From CAVVIO01 sp963748095 (lineage in GTDB: Bacteria; Bacteroidota; Bacteroidia; Bacteroidales; UBA10428): DNA of 59,777 nucleotides. The stretch spans positions 1 to 59,777 of the forward strand of contig CAVVIO010000061.1 of assembly GCA_963748095.1 (NCBI GenBank), in the 5' to 3' direction. This document shows positions 7,935-16,259 of the stretch, piece by piece. A program made the translations under genes and the position numbers. Position 1 is the stretch's first letter. Each line of letters begins with the position of its first letter. Below the pieces are notes generated by a model, which worked only from the letters and a program-made list of their open reading frames with translations, did no database searches and was not told where the DNA came from.

Positions 7935-8661
7935 TTACTTTTTATCAAGAATAGCTTTATCTATACTTTCTTTTGAAAGCTTTTTGGTGCAGAAGAACCA
8001 GTCGTAACAGGTTACATCCGGATCTTTTGATTCCATTCTTTCTTTGGCTGTACCGCATGAACCGGCAGTAGGTACAATTACTTCATCGCCGGGACGCCAG
8101 TCGGCAGGTGTTGCAACACCAAATTCATCTGCTGTTTGCAAAGCTATCAGCACCCTGTAAAGTTCATCGAAGTTACGACCCAGACTAAGGGGATAATAGA
8201 TGATGGTCCTGATAATACCCTTCGGATCAATATAGAATACAGCTCTAACTGCCTTTGTATTACTTTCGCCGGGCTGGATCATACCGTACTTATGAGCAAC
8301 TTCCATGGTGATGTCTTCGATAAGCGGAAAATTTACTTCCACATTCTTCATCCCTTTGTATTCGATTTTATCCTTAATAGTACGCAACCATGCAATATGA
8401 CTATAAAGACCGTCTACTGAAAGACCTACCAGTTTGCAATTGGCTTTGGCAAATTTATCTTCCATGGATGCAAAAGTCATAAATTCAGAAGTACATACCG
8501 GTGTAAAATCAGCCGGATGGCTGAATAGATATCACCCAGTCTCCTTTATAATCAGAGGGGAAATTGATATCTCCCTGGGTTGTCACTGCTTTGAATTCTG
8601 GTGCTGCCTCACCTATGCGGGGCATGCTTACTACTTGTTTTTCGTCTGTTATTTGTTCCAT
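7935..8661 (-). pseudogene. Peroxiredoxin (Prx6/AhpC-TSA type), frameshifted
   Basis: The gene starts at ATG 8661 (MEQITDEKQVVSMPRIGEAA, then PEFKAVTTQGDINFPSDY) but the frame breaks near 8528. The correct continuation, FSHPADFTPVCTSEFMTFAS, is in another register and runs to the end at 7935. One extra base accounts for it (total length 3n+1). The peroxidatic Cys is in PVCT, and the later part (GLSVDGLYSHIAWLRTIKD, AVFYIDPKGIIRTIIYYP) is typical of the 1-Cys/Prx6 group, which reduces peroxides. Dps and a PerR-like regulator follow upstream, so this is an oxidative-stress cluster. Whether the break is real or a sequence error cannot be decided here. Confidence 0.85.
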
Positions 8662-8685
8662 TGTTTATATGTATTTATTTAATAA

Positions 8686-9153
8686 TTATTTTAAAAATGC
8701 ATTGTACATCCAAACCATTTTTTCCTGTCCTGAAATATATCCGGTAACTAAATCGACCGTTCCGTCATCACCGTTTTCTGCGGCTACGGATGCAATCTCC
8801 CGTTCAAGTTTCAGCAGGTTGTCTAATGTGTTCAGTACTTCCTTTACTGTAGCTGTATCCGTTGAAACATTCGTTTTTTCTGTAATTCCTGACACTTTCA
8901 GATATTCCGAAAATGAATGGAGCGGTTGTCCGTTCAACATAAGGATCCTCTCGGCTATTTCATCCGCTTTTTCATTTAAATCGTTATACAGTTCTTCATA
9001 GTTTTCATGCAATTTAAAGAAATACTTTCCGGTAATATTCCAGTGGAATCCACGGACATTCATATAGCTTACCTGGACATTACTGAGAAGCTCATTGAGC
9101 TTTTTTACCATTTGATTTGAATACTCGCTGTCTAATCCAATTTTATTTTTCAT
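8686..9153 (-). CDS. dps: Dps-like DNA-binding ferritin
   Basis: I choose ATG 9153 (MKNKIGLDSEYSNQMVKKLN) over an upstream ATG at 9177, which overlaps the regulator gene end and adds a non-conserved lead. The protein has about 155 residues, the Dps size. The ferroxidase motif is seen in VRGFHWNITGKYFFKLHENY and in YNDLNEKADEIAERILML, which supply the His, Asp and Glu ligands shared between subunits. Dps dodecamers oxidise ferrous iron with peroxide and protect DNA. The gene lies between the peroxiredoxin and a PerR-like regulator, consistent with peroxide control. Confidence 0.92.
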   Translation of the reverse strand: MKNKIGLDSEYSNQMVKKLNELLSNVQVSYMNVRGFHWNITGKYFFKLHENYEELYNDLNEKADEIAERILMLNGQPLHSFSEYLKVSGITEKTNVSTDTATVKEVLNTLDNLLKLEREIASVAAENGDDGTVDLVTGYISGQEKMVWMYNAFLK

Positions 9154-9176
9154 AATTTTAGTTTTTATATTTAACA

Positions 9177-9599
9177 TTAATTTTTATTTATAAACTTTCC
9201 GGTAATCTGAAGTCTGAATTCATCAACTTCAAAATTTTTTATTTTTTTATTTATTAGATATTCTTCTATCAATTGATTTAGTTCATCATCAAAATAATCT
9301 TCAATTCTATCCGATTCTTTACAGTACAAATGATGATGATTTTCAATAATTGCATCGTACCGCTTTATATCATTATCTGTTTTTACTTTTTTTATAAGTC
9401 CCTTCTCTAAAAATGTATCAAGGACTTTATATACAGTTCCGGTTGCAATATTTGGATGATTTTCCCTGATGAAATCAATTATATTTTCAGCAGTAGGATG
9501 ATTACGGAGTTCGGTTATGGCTTCTAAAATAGCAATACGCTGCGGGGTTACTTTCAACCCTTTATCAGTAAGTTTATTTTTTACGTCACTTATATTCAT
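9177..9599 (-). CDS. Fur family regulator, PerR-like
   Basis: The 140-residue protein has the Fur-family winged helix (LKVTPQRIAILEAITELRNH, IATGTVYKVLDTFLEKGLI) and the metal-site segment NHHHLYCKESDRIEDY. The structural zinc CxxC pairs of many Fur proteins are not obvious; only one Cys is seen near the metal-binding loop. Its place next to dps and a peroxiredoxin argues for a PerR role, i.e. peroxide-sensing repression, but a Fur role in iron control is possible because feoAB is nearby. An inverted repeat overlaps its own predicted start of transcription. Confidence 0.88.
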   Translation of the reverse strand: MNISDVKNKLTDKGLKVTPQRIAILEAITELRNHPTAENIIDFIRENHPNIATGTVYKVLDTFLEKGLIKKVKTDNDIKRYDAIIENHHHLYCKESDRIEDYFDDELNQLIEEYLINKKIKNFEVDEFRLQITGKFINKN

Positions 9600-9627
9600 T
9601 GCTAATTGAAATTAAATGAGAATTATT

Positions 9628-9652
9628 CTTATATAATAATAAGACAAATTTA
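9628..9652 (-). promoter_or_regulatory. Promoter and probable PerR-type operator
   Basis: On the minus strand a -7 element TAAATTTG (9652-9645) is followed at once by an AT-rich inverted repeat, CTTAT-6 bases-ATAAG (9643-9628), covering the expected start of transcription. A repressor bound there would block the fur-family gene, i.e. autoregulation. The AT-rich palindrome is of the general PerR/Fur box type but is not an exact match to it. Confidence 0.5.
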
Positions 9653-9701
9653 AAATAAATTACAAAAAGAAACAAATTTTAATAGGTGTTTTTAATGATA
9701 A

Positions 9702-10016
9702 TTAAGAGAATATGAGTATATTAAGGTCATTTCTAAAGAATAAATTAACAGTATTAATATTAATCTGGAATAAATTGGAAATTAAGAATATTAAATTTTT
9801 TGAATGAATTATCTGAAGTTTATTTAGACGGATTGCTTTTTCTGTGTAATAAAATTCATTATTATGAAGGGTTATAAAATGTTTTTTAATACGAGTAAAC
9901 TGAAACTGTTGGGAAATGATTCCGGGAATATTAGATGTCATCTGATTCAGGTAAAATAACAGGATTGATAGAATTAATACTAAGAATGAGATAGTCAGTT
10001 TACTATAATCCTTCAA
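9702..10016 (-). CDS. Doubtful ORF, possible membrane-protein remnant
   Basis: A 104-codon frame starts at TTG 10016, overlapping the end of the MarR gene by 14 bases. The first part (LTISFLVLILSILLFYL) is a credible membrane segment, but the rest is AT-rich, low-complexity and ends in NTVNLFFRNDLNILIFS without known motifs. It may be the decayed start of a transporter once cotranscribed with the MarR regulator, or simply chance coding in AT-rich DNA. I would not rely on it. Confidence 0.25.
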   Translation of the reverse strand: MKDYSKLTISFLVLILSILLFYLNQMTSNIPGIISQQFQFTRIKKHFITLHNNEFYYTEKAIRLNKLQIIHSKNLIFLISNLFQININTVNLFFRNDLNILIFS

Positions 10017-10413
10017 GCAGGATTTTTGAAAACTTCATAAATTCTTTCTGTTCATCTTTATTCAGCAGTTTCTGAATTTTTTTTTCACAACTACACTTGT
10101 ATTCATGGATAAAATCCCACATCAAAAATCCTTTTTCGGTTAAACAGACAGAAACCATCCGCTTATCTCCCTTTCCAACTTCACGGCAAACATAGTCGTG
10201 GTTAACCAAATTCGTAATAAGGCGGCTAATTTTTGTCTGAGGTAAGTTCATGGTTTCTATTACAAACTGAATTGAGTATTTTTTCCGTTTTGGCAATTGC
10301 ATAAAAAAATAAAATTCCGATCCGCTAAGGGGCATTTTACTGAAAAGGGATTCATGATTCTCAGCACATTTTTTACACAGGCTGCATAATAAATCGACTA
10401 TTTTTGTTCCCAT
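10003..10413 (-). CDS. MarR family transcriptional regulator
   Basis: This 136-residue protein has the MarR winged helix: YSIQFVIETMNLPQTKISRL as helix-turn-helix, then NHDYVCREVGKGDKRMVSVC as the wing with its D-R pair, and a C-terminal dimerisation helix. The N-terminal segment carries Cys residues (LLCSLCKKCAENH) that could sense redox or metal, though this is speculation. It follows the thioesterase and feoB genes on the same strand after a 63-bp gap. The ligand and target genes are unknown. Confidence 0.85.
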   Translation of the reverse strand: MGTKIVDLLCSLCKKCAENHESLFSKMPLSGSEFYFFMQLPKRKKYSIQFVIETMNLPQTKISRLITNLVNHDYVCREVGKGDKRMVSVCLTEKGFLMWDFIHEYKCSCEKKIQKLLNKDEQKEFMKFSKILLEGL

Positions 10414-10476
10414 TATACTAGTTATTAGGATTCGATTAATAAAAAATTAAAATTTACACAGTATATAAGTTTTGTT

Positions 10477-10911
10477 TCATTTATTACTCTTTTTTATTTC
10501 ACCAGACTCAATGATTCTTTTCAAAGGTTGGATTACTATTTTCGGGGCCCTCATGGGTATCCTGGTATTTTTATCGATAAATGCAATGGTTGAACTTGCA
10601 GTAGAAATTAATTCACCTTTCTGATTAATTATTTCAAATTCGAATTCAAATCGCACTTCGGGTAATTTTTTAATTGTTGTCCTTATGGTTAACAGTTCAT
10701 CGTAATGCGATGGTTTTTTATAATTTATTTGAAAATTAATAACAGGTAACATGATGTTATTTTCATCCAGTATCTGGTCATCAACTCCATATTTCCGGAG
10801 TAATTCAGTACGTGCCTGATGGCAGTAACTCACATAATTGGCATGATAAACATACCCCATTTGATCAACCTCACCATAGCGGGGCCTGATTTGAATTTCA
10901 TCAGTTATCAT
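10477..10911 (-). CDS. Acyl-CoA thioesterase, 4HBT/YbgC-like
   Basis: This 144-residue protein is a single hotdog domain. RPRYGEVDQMGYVYHANYVS carries the catalytic Asp and the YHANY signature of YbgC/FadM-type 4-hydroxybenzoyl-CoA thioesterases. The later strands (VINFQINYKKPSHYDELLTI, VRFEFEFEIINQKGELIST) complete the fold. Such enzymes hydrolyse short- to medium-chain acyl-CoA. It lies 15 bp downstream of feoB on the same strand and may be cotranscribed, although no functional link with iron transport is evident. Confidence 0.9.
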   Translation of the reverse strand: MITDEIQIRPRYGEVDQMGYVYHANYVSYCHQARTELLRKYGVDDQILDENNIMLPVINFQINYKKPSHYDELLTIRTTIKKLPEVRFEFEFEIINQKGELISTASSTIAFIDKNTRIPMRAPKIVIQPLKRIIESGEIKKSNK

Positions 10912-10926
10912 AGACTATATTTATAT

Positions 10927-12657
10927 TCAAGTTAATAAATTAATAGGTAGTATGGATAATAATAAGTTAAGTAATCCACCTGTTAATAATGCAGATATAA
11001 GCATTATTATAGATGATTTGACCATATCTGCAATTCCCAATTCTTTTAAAAGTACTGCAAAAGTAGCCACACATGGGAAATACATTGATAAAACCACAGA
11101 TGCCACTATTAGCTGTTTTAATGAAAGTTGTAAGGGAATAAGCATCCCTACTGCAAGGTCTTTCCGTAAAAACCCTATAACCAATGCGCCTGCTGCCTCT
11201 TCCGGCAATCCTAAGAAATGATTAAAAACAGGAGCAGTTATTTTACCGATAAACTGTATAATCCCAAAGGTATAAAGGAGATTTGCAATTAAAACACCAA
11301 GCAATACAAAAGGAACTGCCTCTTTAATAAACCACTTCAATCGCATCCGGGTTTTTTTTGTTACTCCTTTTAAATATGGTATCCGATATGGTGGTATTTC
11401 AATAAAAATTTCCGGGGATGTGCCTTTAATCATTCTTCTGAGTATCAAACCTAAAATAAACCAAACCACCAGCAACGTTCCGAAAACAATACCCAATCCT
11501 TTGATACCATATGACCCCAACAACCCGAATAACATCGCCTGTAATGCCATACAGGGTACAGCAATTGACATTAATGTTGCTGCAATAAACTTTTCCTTGC
11601 GGGTTTCCAATATCCGCGTTGCCAATGCTCCGGGTACATTACACCCAAACCCTAAAAGTATAGGTATGATGGCAAGACCATGAAGCCCTGCTTTATGCAT
11701 GATATTATCAACCATAACAGCCACTCGCGGAAGGTAACCGGAATCTTCCAGAAATGCAAGTACTGTATAAAATGCAAACACATAAGGTAATACAACTCCT
11801 ATTGGTACATACAACCCGGTAGTTAAAAGGCCGAATGATTGCCTGAAGTCAATGGCCCCGTTCACAAGTTTGCCAACAAGCAAATCATGTAAAACAGCAT
11901 GATTGCCCAATAATACCGAAAATTTAAGCATTATTGGCGACCAGACATGTTCAAAGAAAGGATCAAGCAAATAGTTTATCAGACTTTCTCCTATAAACCG
12001 GATTAATGTAAAAACTGCCAGCAAAACCATTAGTAATATTGGAATACCTGTTACAGGTTTTACCGAGGCATCACGTAATTTTTCAGAAATCGTATGGTGC
12101 TTGTGTTTTATTTCCTGTACCTGTTCGATAATTTTTCCAATTTCGTTCCATCGCTGTGCATTGTCAAAAATAAAATCAGATGGACGTGCATCCTTAATTT
12201 TTTCAACAAGTTCCTTAATGCCTTCTCCCGTTAAAGCACAGGTTGGGATACAAGGAATATTTAATATTTTTTCAAGTTTCCCAACATCAATGGATATACC
12301 GATATGTTTTGTTTCATCATATAAATTAAGTGCCAATAACATCGGTTTTTTATGCCTGATCAGTTGAAGGGTGAGATTAAGGCTGCGTTCCAGATTTGTA
12401 GCGTCAATAACATTGATAAATACATCCCCTTCATTTAGTAATTGTACTGCTATTTCTTCGGCTTTGCATGTAGGCTCCAAAGTATAGGTCCCTGGCACAT
12501 CAATCATCTCAACCCGTTCACCTGCCAAATTCAGATTTCCTTTTGAGTAGTCAATGGTAGTGCCGGGATAGTTGGATGAAATGACATCGACACCCGTAAG
12601 GCGGTTAAAAACCACGCTCTTACCCACATTAGGATTTCCGATTAGCAAAATCTTCAT
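10927..12657 (-). CDS. feoB: Ferrous iron transporter FeoB
   Basis: The N-terminal GTPase has G1 in GNPNVGKS, G3 in IDVPGTYTLEP and a G4 site reading NLYDE. A long membrane part follows with the two Gate regions (LPYVFAFYTVLAFLEDSGYL and the later AVPFVLLGVLIANLLYTFG) and the pore-region Cys in LGFGCNVPGALATR. At 576 residues it is shorter than the 700-800 typical of many FeoB proteins, with a reduced GTPase-to-membrane linker and C-terminus. It imports ferrous iron across the inner membrane. feoA lies 12 bp upstream, with a DUF5320 gene before that. Confidence 0.95.
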   Translation of the reverse strand: MKILLIGNPNVGKSVVFNRLTGVDVISSNYPGTTIDYSKGNLNLAGERVEMIDVPGTYTLEPTCKAEEIAVQLLNEGDVFINVIDATNLERSLNLTLQLIRHKKPMLLALNLYDETKHIGISIDVGKLEKILNIPCIPTCALTGEGIKELVEKIKDARPSDFIFDNAQRWNEIGKIIEQVQEIKHKHHTISEKLRDASVKPVTGIPILLMVLLAVFTLIRFIGESLINYLLDPFFEHVWSPIMLKFSVLLGNHAVLHDLLVGKLVNGAIDFRQSFGLLTTGLYVPIGVVLPYVFAFYTVLAFLEDSGYLPRVAVMVDNIMHKAGLHGLAIIPILLGFGCNVPGALATRILETRKEKFIAATLMSIAVPCMALQAMLFGLLGSYGIKGLGIVFGTLLVVWFILGLILRRMIKGTSPEIFIEIPPYRIPYLKGVTKKTRMRLKWFIKEAVPFVLLGVLIANLLYTFGIIQFIGKITAPVFNHFLGLPEEAAGALVIGFLRKDLAVGMLIPLQLSLKQLIVASVVLSMYFPCVATFAVLLKELGIADMVKSSIIMLISALLTGGLLNLLLSILPINLLT

Positions 12658-12669
12658 GGTTAACCGGAT

Positions 12670-12897
12670 TTATTTTATATTAACCATTATCCGCTTAGCC
12701 ATGCCATTACCTATTGCAATTTCGGTGTTCCCCGAGCGTATTATCACGGGCCCTTTCATCCACTGCCTGCTGACTTTGGTTAATTCTTTTCCTACCCGGA
12801 TTCCCATTGCATCAAGTTTTTGGACTAATCCATGTCCTCCGTTGACAGCCATGATAATTCCTTCTTTGCCAACAGGCAAATCATTAAGTGTAACCAT
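12670..12897 (-). CDS. feoA: FeoA, SH3-like partner of FeoB
   Basis: The 75-residue protein has the FeoA core: LNDLPVGKEGIIMAVNGG at the start, LDAMGIRVGKELTKV in the middle and an SH3-type ending in VIIRSGNTEIAIGNGMAKRI. FeoA binds FeoB at the cytoplasmic face and is needed for uptake. The stop lies 12 bp before the feoB start, so the two are translated together. Confidence 0.93.
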   Translation of the reverse strand: MVTLNDLPVGKEGIIMAVNGGHGLVQKLDAMGIRVGKELTKVSRQWMKGPVIIRSGNTEIAIGNGMAKRIMVNIK

Positions 12898-12900
12898 TAA

Positions 12901-13086
12901 TTATGAATTGTATTTTAATCGTTTTCCCTTGCCCTTGCCTTCGCCACTGCCTGATTTCCGACGTTTGCCCATTCCTTTGCCCAGTTTTTCGTTTAATTCT
13001 TCGGTGGTTGATTTTTTACATTTACCAAGCCCCCGGCCTGTTTTTGACCCTTTTCCATCAGGTCCTGTTCCATTCATTTTTGGCAT
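12901..13086 (-). CDS. Small DUF5320-like protein
   Basis: This 61-residue protein opens with MPKMNGTGPDGKGSKTGRGL, the Gly-rich start (M-P-x-x-x-x-T-G-P-x-G-x-G) shared by DUF5320 proteins, and continues as a Lys/Gly-rich basic tail (KGMGKRRKSGSGEGKGKGKR). It is four bases from feoA. A longer relative is at 18493-18804. Genes of this type accompany NifX/NifB-like and Mrp-like genes, as here, but their function is not established. Confidence 0.75.
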   Translation of the reverse strand: MPKMNGTGPDGKGSKTGRGLGKCKKSTTEELNEKLGKGMGKRRKSGSGEGKGKGKRLKYNS

Positions 13087-13108
13087 AGTTTTTAATTTAA
13101 GTGGTATT

Positions 13109-13624
13109 TTAATATTTACTGTTTTTTATTTCACGCAGCTTGCTTTTAATAAGTTTCTTTCTTAGAGGATTTAGTTTATCAATAAATAATATGCCCTGTA
13201 AATGATCGAACTCGTGTTGAAATATTCGGGCAATAATTCCATCAAATACTTCTTCTCGCCAGTCGAAGTTTTCGTCCCTGTAACGTACTTCTATTTTTTC
13301 AGGCCTTCGTACTTCTTCATTTATTCCCGGAATGCTCAGGCAACCTTCTTTAAAGTAAACATCCTCATCACCTAAGTGCAGGATAACCGGATTGTAAAAA
13401 ACCTTTTCAATGGTTTTTATGCCATCATCTTTAAGTGGGCTTGTATCAATTATAAATATGTCTTTCAATATTCCCACCTGAGGCCCTGCTAATCCTATCC
13501 CATCGGCTTTCTTCAGGGTATCAGTCATATTCGCTGCTATTTCAGAAAAATTATCTCCTTTATCAATGTCAAATGCTTTTTTTCTAAGCGTTGAAGAACC
13601 ATATTTTATAATAGGTAAAATCAT
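13109..13624 (-). CDS. def: Peptide deformylase
   Basis: The 171-residue protein has all three deformylase motifs: GIGLAGPQVG (motif 1, with a Pro where Ala is common), EGCLSIP with the metal-binding Cys, and QHEFDHLQG with the two His ligands and catalytic Glu. It removes the formyl group from nascent proteins in the cytoplasm using Fe(II) or a similar metal. It lies 7 bp downstream of a radical SAM gene within a leftward run. The usual neighbour (methionyl-tRNA formyltransferase) is absent, so this may be a second copy. Confidence 0.95.
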   Translation of the reverse strand: MILPIIKYGSSTLRKKAFDIDKGDNFSEIAANMTDTLKKADGIGLAGPQVGILKDIFIIDTSPLKDDGIKTIEKVFYNPVILHLGDEDVYFKEGCLSIPGINEEVRRPEKIEVRYRDENFDWREEVFDGIIARIFQHEFDHLQGILFIDKLNPLRKKLIKSKLREIKNSKY

Positions 13625-13631
13625 ATTTATA

Positions 13632-14570
13632 CTAAAAGTGATAATTTCTTATATAGAAAATTTTTCCTTCATATTTCACTCCTTTAATCAATTCCTGGGC
13701 TACCAGAGAATCAACTACGGTAAGGTCTGTTCCATTTTCTTTTAAAAGCCTGACAACGGTATCTTCCCGCAAAGGATGTACTGCTGTGATATTTAAAATA
13801 TCCTCAAATGCATTGCCGGTTGTACCTGTGTCGCTACCTTCAAAGCCTGTTAATAGTTCAGTGGCGATACCGGCTTCCTTGTATATTTGCCATGCTTCAA
13901 TTAGTTTTTCTTCTGTAACCGGTTTTATCTCTTTTAAGGCAGGTGGCCGGGTTGGTATTGAAAGGTAGGCTTTTTGAGGTTTCAGCAGAGCAATAAAAGA
14001 AGCGCTTTGTTTTAACTGTTCGGTTGAATCGTTATAACCTTCGACAAGCATGGTTTCAGTATGTAATTTACCCTCATAATTCAAAGCAAAAGTCTTCAAC
14101 CCTTCAAGAATTTTTTCAAAATCTATTCCTACGAATGGACGGTTAATATTTTGCCACGCTATCTCATCAATTGTATCTACTTTAACCGATACCCAGTCTG
14201 CTTCCATCAAATCGTCCTGTACATGCTTATGATGAATAAGTGATGAATTGGTAATAACCGCTATGGGAATACCGAACTTTTTTAATAATTGAATTTCCCT
14301 GCCCAGGTTAATATCCAGGGTTGGTTCACCATTGGCGACAAAAGTGAGATAATCCGGGGTATGGTACTTGTCCAGTTTCTTTAAATGGGTTTCTACATCT
14401 TCAGAGAGTATTTCAGGCTTATAAAAACTTTCCCTTACCATCGATTTATTGACCGTATTTCCAATCTGGCAATATACACAGCTATACGAACAAACTTTGC
14501 GCGATGCAATGTTATTTATTCCAAGGCTTTTACCAAGCCTGCGCGATGGTATGGGGCCAAATGCAATCAT
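13632..14570 (-). CDS. Radical SAM protein (COG0731-like)
   Basis: The 312-residue protein begins MIAFGPIPSRRLGKSLGINN and has the SAM [4Fe-4S] motif as CSYSCVYC. The later DWVSVKVDTIDEIAWQNINR and GYNDSTEQLKQSASFIALLK fit the partial TIM barrel. The family (with GPIPSRRLGxSLGIN) is related to the wybutosine-type radical SAM group, but its bacterial substrate is not known. The C-terminal about 70 residues may be a winged helix (LREDTVVRLLKENGTDLTV). It overlaps the Mrp ATPase gene by four bases (ATGA), so an iron-sulfur link is plausible. Confidence 0.88.
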   Translation of the reverse strand: MIAFGPIPSRRLGKSLGINNIASRKVCSYSCVYCQIGNTVNKSMVRESFYKPEILSEDVETHLKKLDKYHTPDYLTFVANGEPTLDINLGREIQLLKKFGIPIAVITNSSLIHHKHVQDDLMEADWVSVKVDTIDEIAWQNINRPFVGIDFEKILEGLKTFALNYEGKLHTETMLVEGYNDSTEQLKQSASFIALLKPQKAYLSIPTRPPALKEIKPVTEEKLIEAWQIYKEAGIATELLTGFEGSDTGTTGNAFEDILNITAVHPLREDTVVRLLKENGTDLTVVDSLVAQELIKGVKYEGKIFYIRNYHF

Positions 14571-15379
14571 ATTTTTACCTGTACTATTTCATGAATCAAA
14601 AGAGAAATGTTTTCAAATGATTCAATAATTATATTATTGGGCTGGCTATAGATGGTTGTCCCTTTATCGGATACTTCGCCAATTTCCAGCACAATAGGGA
14701 TTTGTCCCAGAAGCCTTGTGCCGAATTCATGCGCCATCTTTTCTCCGCCGCCTTTGCCGAAAATAAAATATTTCTCTTCGGGATGCCGGGCCGGGGTGAA
14801 CCATGACATGTTTTCAATGACGCCTAGCAGGGGTACGTTCAAATCGGGATTGGTAAACATGGCAGCAGCTTTCCGTGCATCGGAGATGGCTATTTCCTGC
14901 GGCGTTGTTACAATTATTGCCCCGGCAAGATTAAGTTTCTGGATGGTTGTAAGCTGAATATCGCCGGTACCCGGAGGGAAATCAATAATCATATAATCAA
15001 TCTCGCCCCAGTCGGTATCACTGAAAAGCTGCATTAATGCGTTTGATGCCATTGGTCCCCGCCAGATAAGTGATTGTTCGGGAGAAACAAAAAAACCTAT
15101 TGAAATTAATTTTACACCAAACTTTTCAATAGGATTAATCACTTCTTTCCCGTCTTTTGTTCCCCCTGAAGGTTTCATGTTTTGTACACCAAACATCATG
15201 GGTATTGATGGGCCGTATAAATCAGCATCTACAAGGGCTGTTTTAAATCCTTGCCTTGCCAGTGAAACAGCCAAATTTGCAGCAATAGTCGATTTTCCAA
15301 CGCCGCCTTTACCCGATGCTACCACGATAATATTTTTCACACCGGGCAGTTCTATTTTTTCAAATCCTTTTAGGTTCAT
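14567..15379 (-). CDS. mrp: Mrp/NBP35-type Fe-S carrier ATPase
   Basis: This 270-residue protein has the deviant Walker A VVASGKGGVGKSTIAANLAV, switch DADLYGPSIPMMFG and the Mrp-specific IDFPPGTGDIQLTT. It lacks the N-terminal DUF59 domain of longer Mrp proteins. Mrp/ApbC proteins bind and transfer Fe-S clusters. The CxxC pair usual in the C-terminal part is not obvious: the ENMSWFTPARHPE segment has no Cys where relatives have ENMSYFxCPxC, so cluster binding by this copy is uncertain. It overlaps both neighbours and is the third of three related ATPases in a row. Confidence 0.88.
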   Translation of the reverse strand: MNLKGFEKIELPGVKNIIVVASGKGGVGKSTIAANLAVSLARQGFKTALVDADLYGPSIPMMFGVQNMKPSGGTKDGKEVINPIEKFGVKLISIGFFVSPEQSLIWRGPMASNALMQLFSDTDWGEIDYMIIDFPPGTGDIQLTTIQKLNLAGAIIVTTPQEIAISDARKAAAMFTNPDLNVPLLGVIENMSWFTPARHPEEKYFIFGKGGGEKMAHEFGTRLLGQIPIVLEIGEVSDKGTTIYSQPNNIIIESFENISLLIHEIVQVKI

Positions 15380-16259
15380 ATATCTTTGATGTTATTTTAT
15401 TCCACATTTCACTAAGTTTATTTGCTAATAATCCATTAGGGTTGTATTCATTAATGGCTTTTCCTTCCAGAAGGGCATAAACCATGCTTTCGTCATAAGG
15501 GATACTACCAAGTAACTCAATTCCTTTATCGTTCAATTGTTTTTCTATAATATTTGTCATGTCTTCATTCAGGTCGGATTTATTAATAATAACCTTAACA
15601 GGGGTTTGAAAACGCCCGATCATTTCAATAAGCCTATCGAGATCGTGCCAGCCTGAGAGTGTTGGTTCAGTAACAGCTACAACCAGGTCGGCACCTGTTA
15701 CCGATGAAATCACAGGGCAACCAATCCCAGGGGGGCCGTCTGTTATAATATATTCTGCTTTGTTTTTTTCGGCTAAATCTTTCGCGTATTGTCTGATTTT
15801 TGAAACCAGTTTACCTGAATTTTCCTCTGCAATACCCAACTTTCCGTAAACCATTGGGCCAAAACGACAATTGGCGAAATAAATATGATTTTTCTTATAA
15901 TTTTCAATGGAAATTGCACCTGTCGGACAAGCAACAGCACATAATCCGCAACCTTCACATGCAAATTCATCAATTACCGGTTGGTTTTTAATGAATTCAA
16001 TAGCACTAAAACGGCAAAGATCTTTGCATAAACCGCATGCGGTGCATTTTTTATAGTCAACAATTGCCTTTGCCCCACTGGGAAAATCCTCCTGCTGATA
16101 AACATCCGGCGACAATAAAAGGTGTAAGTCGGCGGCATCTACATCGCAATCGGTAAAAACCGTATTCTTTGCCAGAGATGCAAATGCGGCTGTAATGCTG
16201 GTTTTTCCTGTTCCCCCTTTCCCGCTTAGTATGACAATTTCATATGGTTTTTCCATCAA
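15360..16259 (-). CDS. MinD-like ATPase with two ferredoxin clusters
   Basis: This 299-residue protein has Walker A as ILSGKGGTGKTSITAAF and the switch DCDVDAADLHLLL. An inserted 2x[4Fe-4S] ferredoxin domain (CTACGLCKDLCRFSA, CEGCGLCAVACPTGA) at roughly residues 70-120 precedes the rest of the ATPase (ITDGPPGIGCPVISSVTGAD). This 'ferredoxin inserted in a P-loop' form occurs in pairs in anaerobes and is thought to handle Fe-S or metal cofactors. It overlaps the next paralogue by 20 bases and the Mrp gene by 20 bases, so the three are a translational unit. Confidence 0.92.
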   Translation of the reverse strand: MMEKPYEIVILSGKGGTGKTSITAAFASLAKNTVFTDCDVDAADLHLLLSPDVYQQEDFPSGAKAIVDYKKCTACGLCKDLCRFSAIEFIKNQPVIDEFACEGCGLCAVACPTGAISIENYKKNHIYFANCRFGPMVYGKLGIAEENSGKLVSKIRQYAKDLAEKNKAEYIITDGPPGIGCPVISSVTGADLVVAVTEPTLSGWHDLDRLIEMIGRFQTPVKVIINKSDLNEDMTNIIEKQLNDKGIELLGSIPYDESMVYALLEGKAINEYNPNGLLANKLSEMWNKITSKIYEPKRI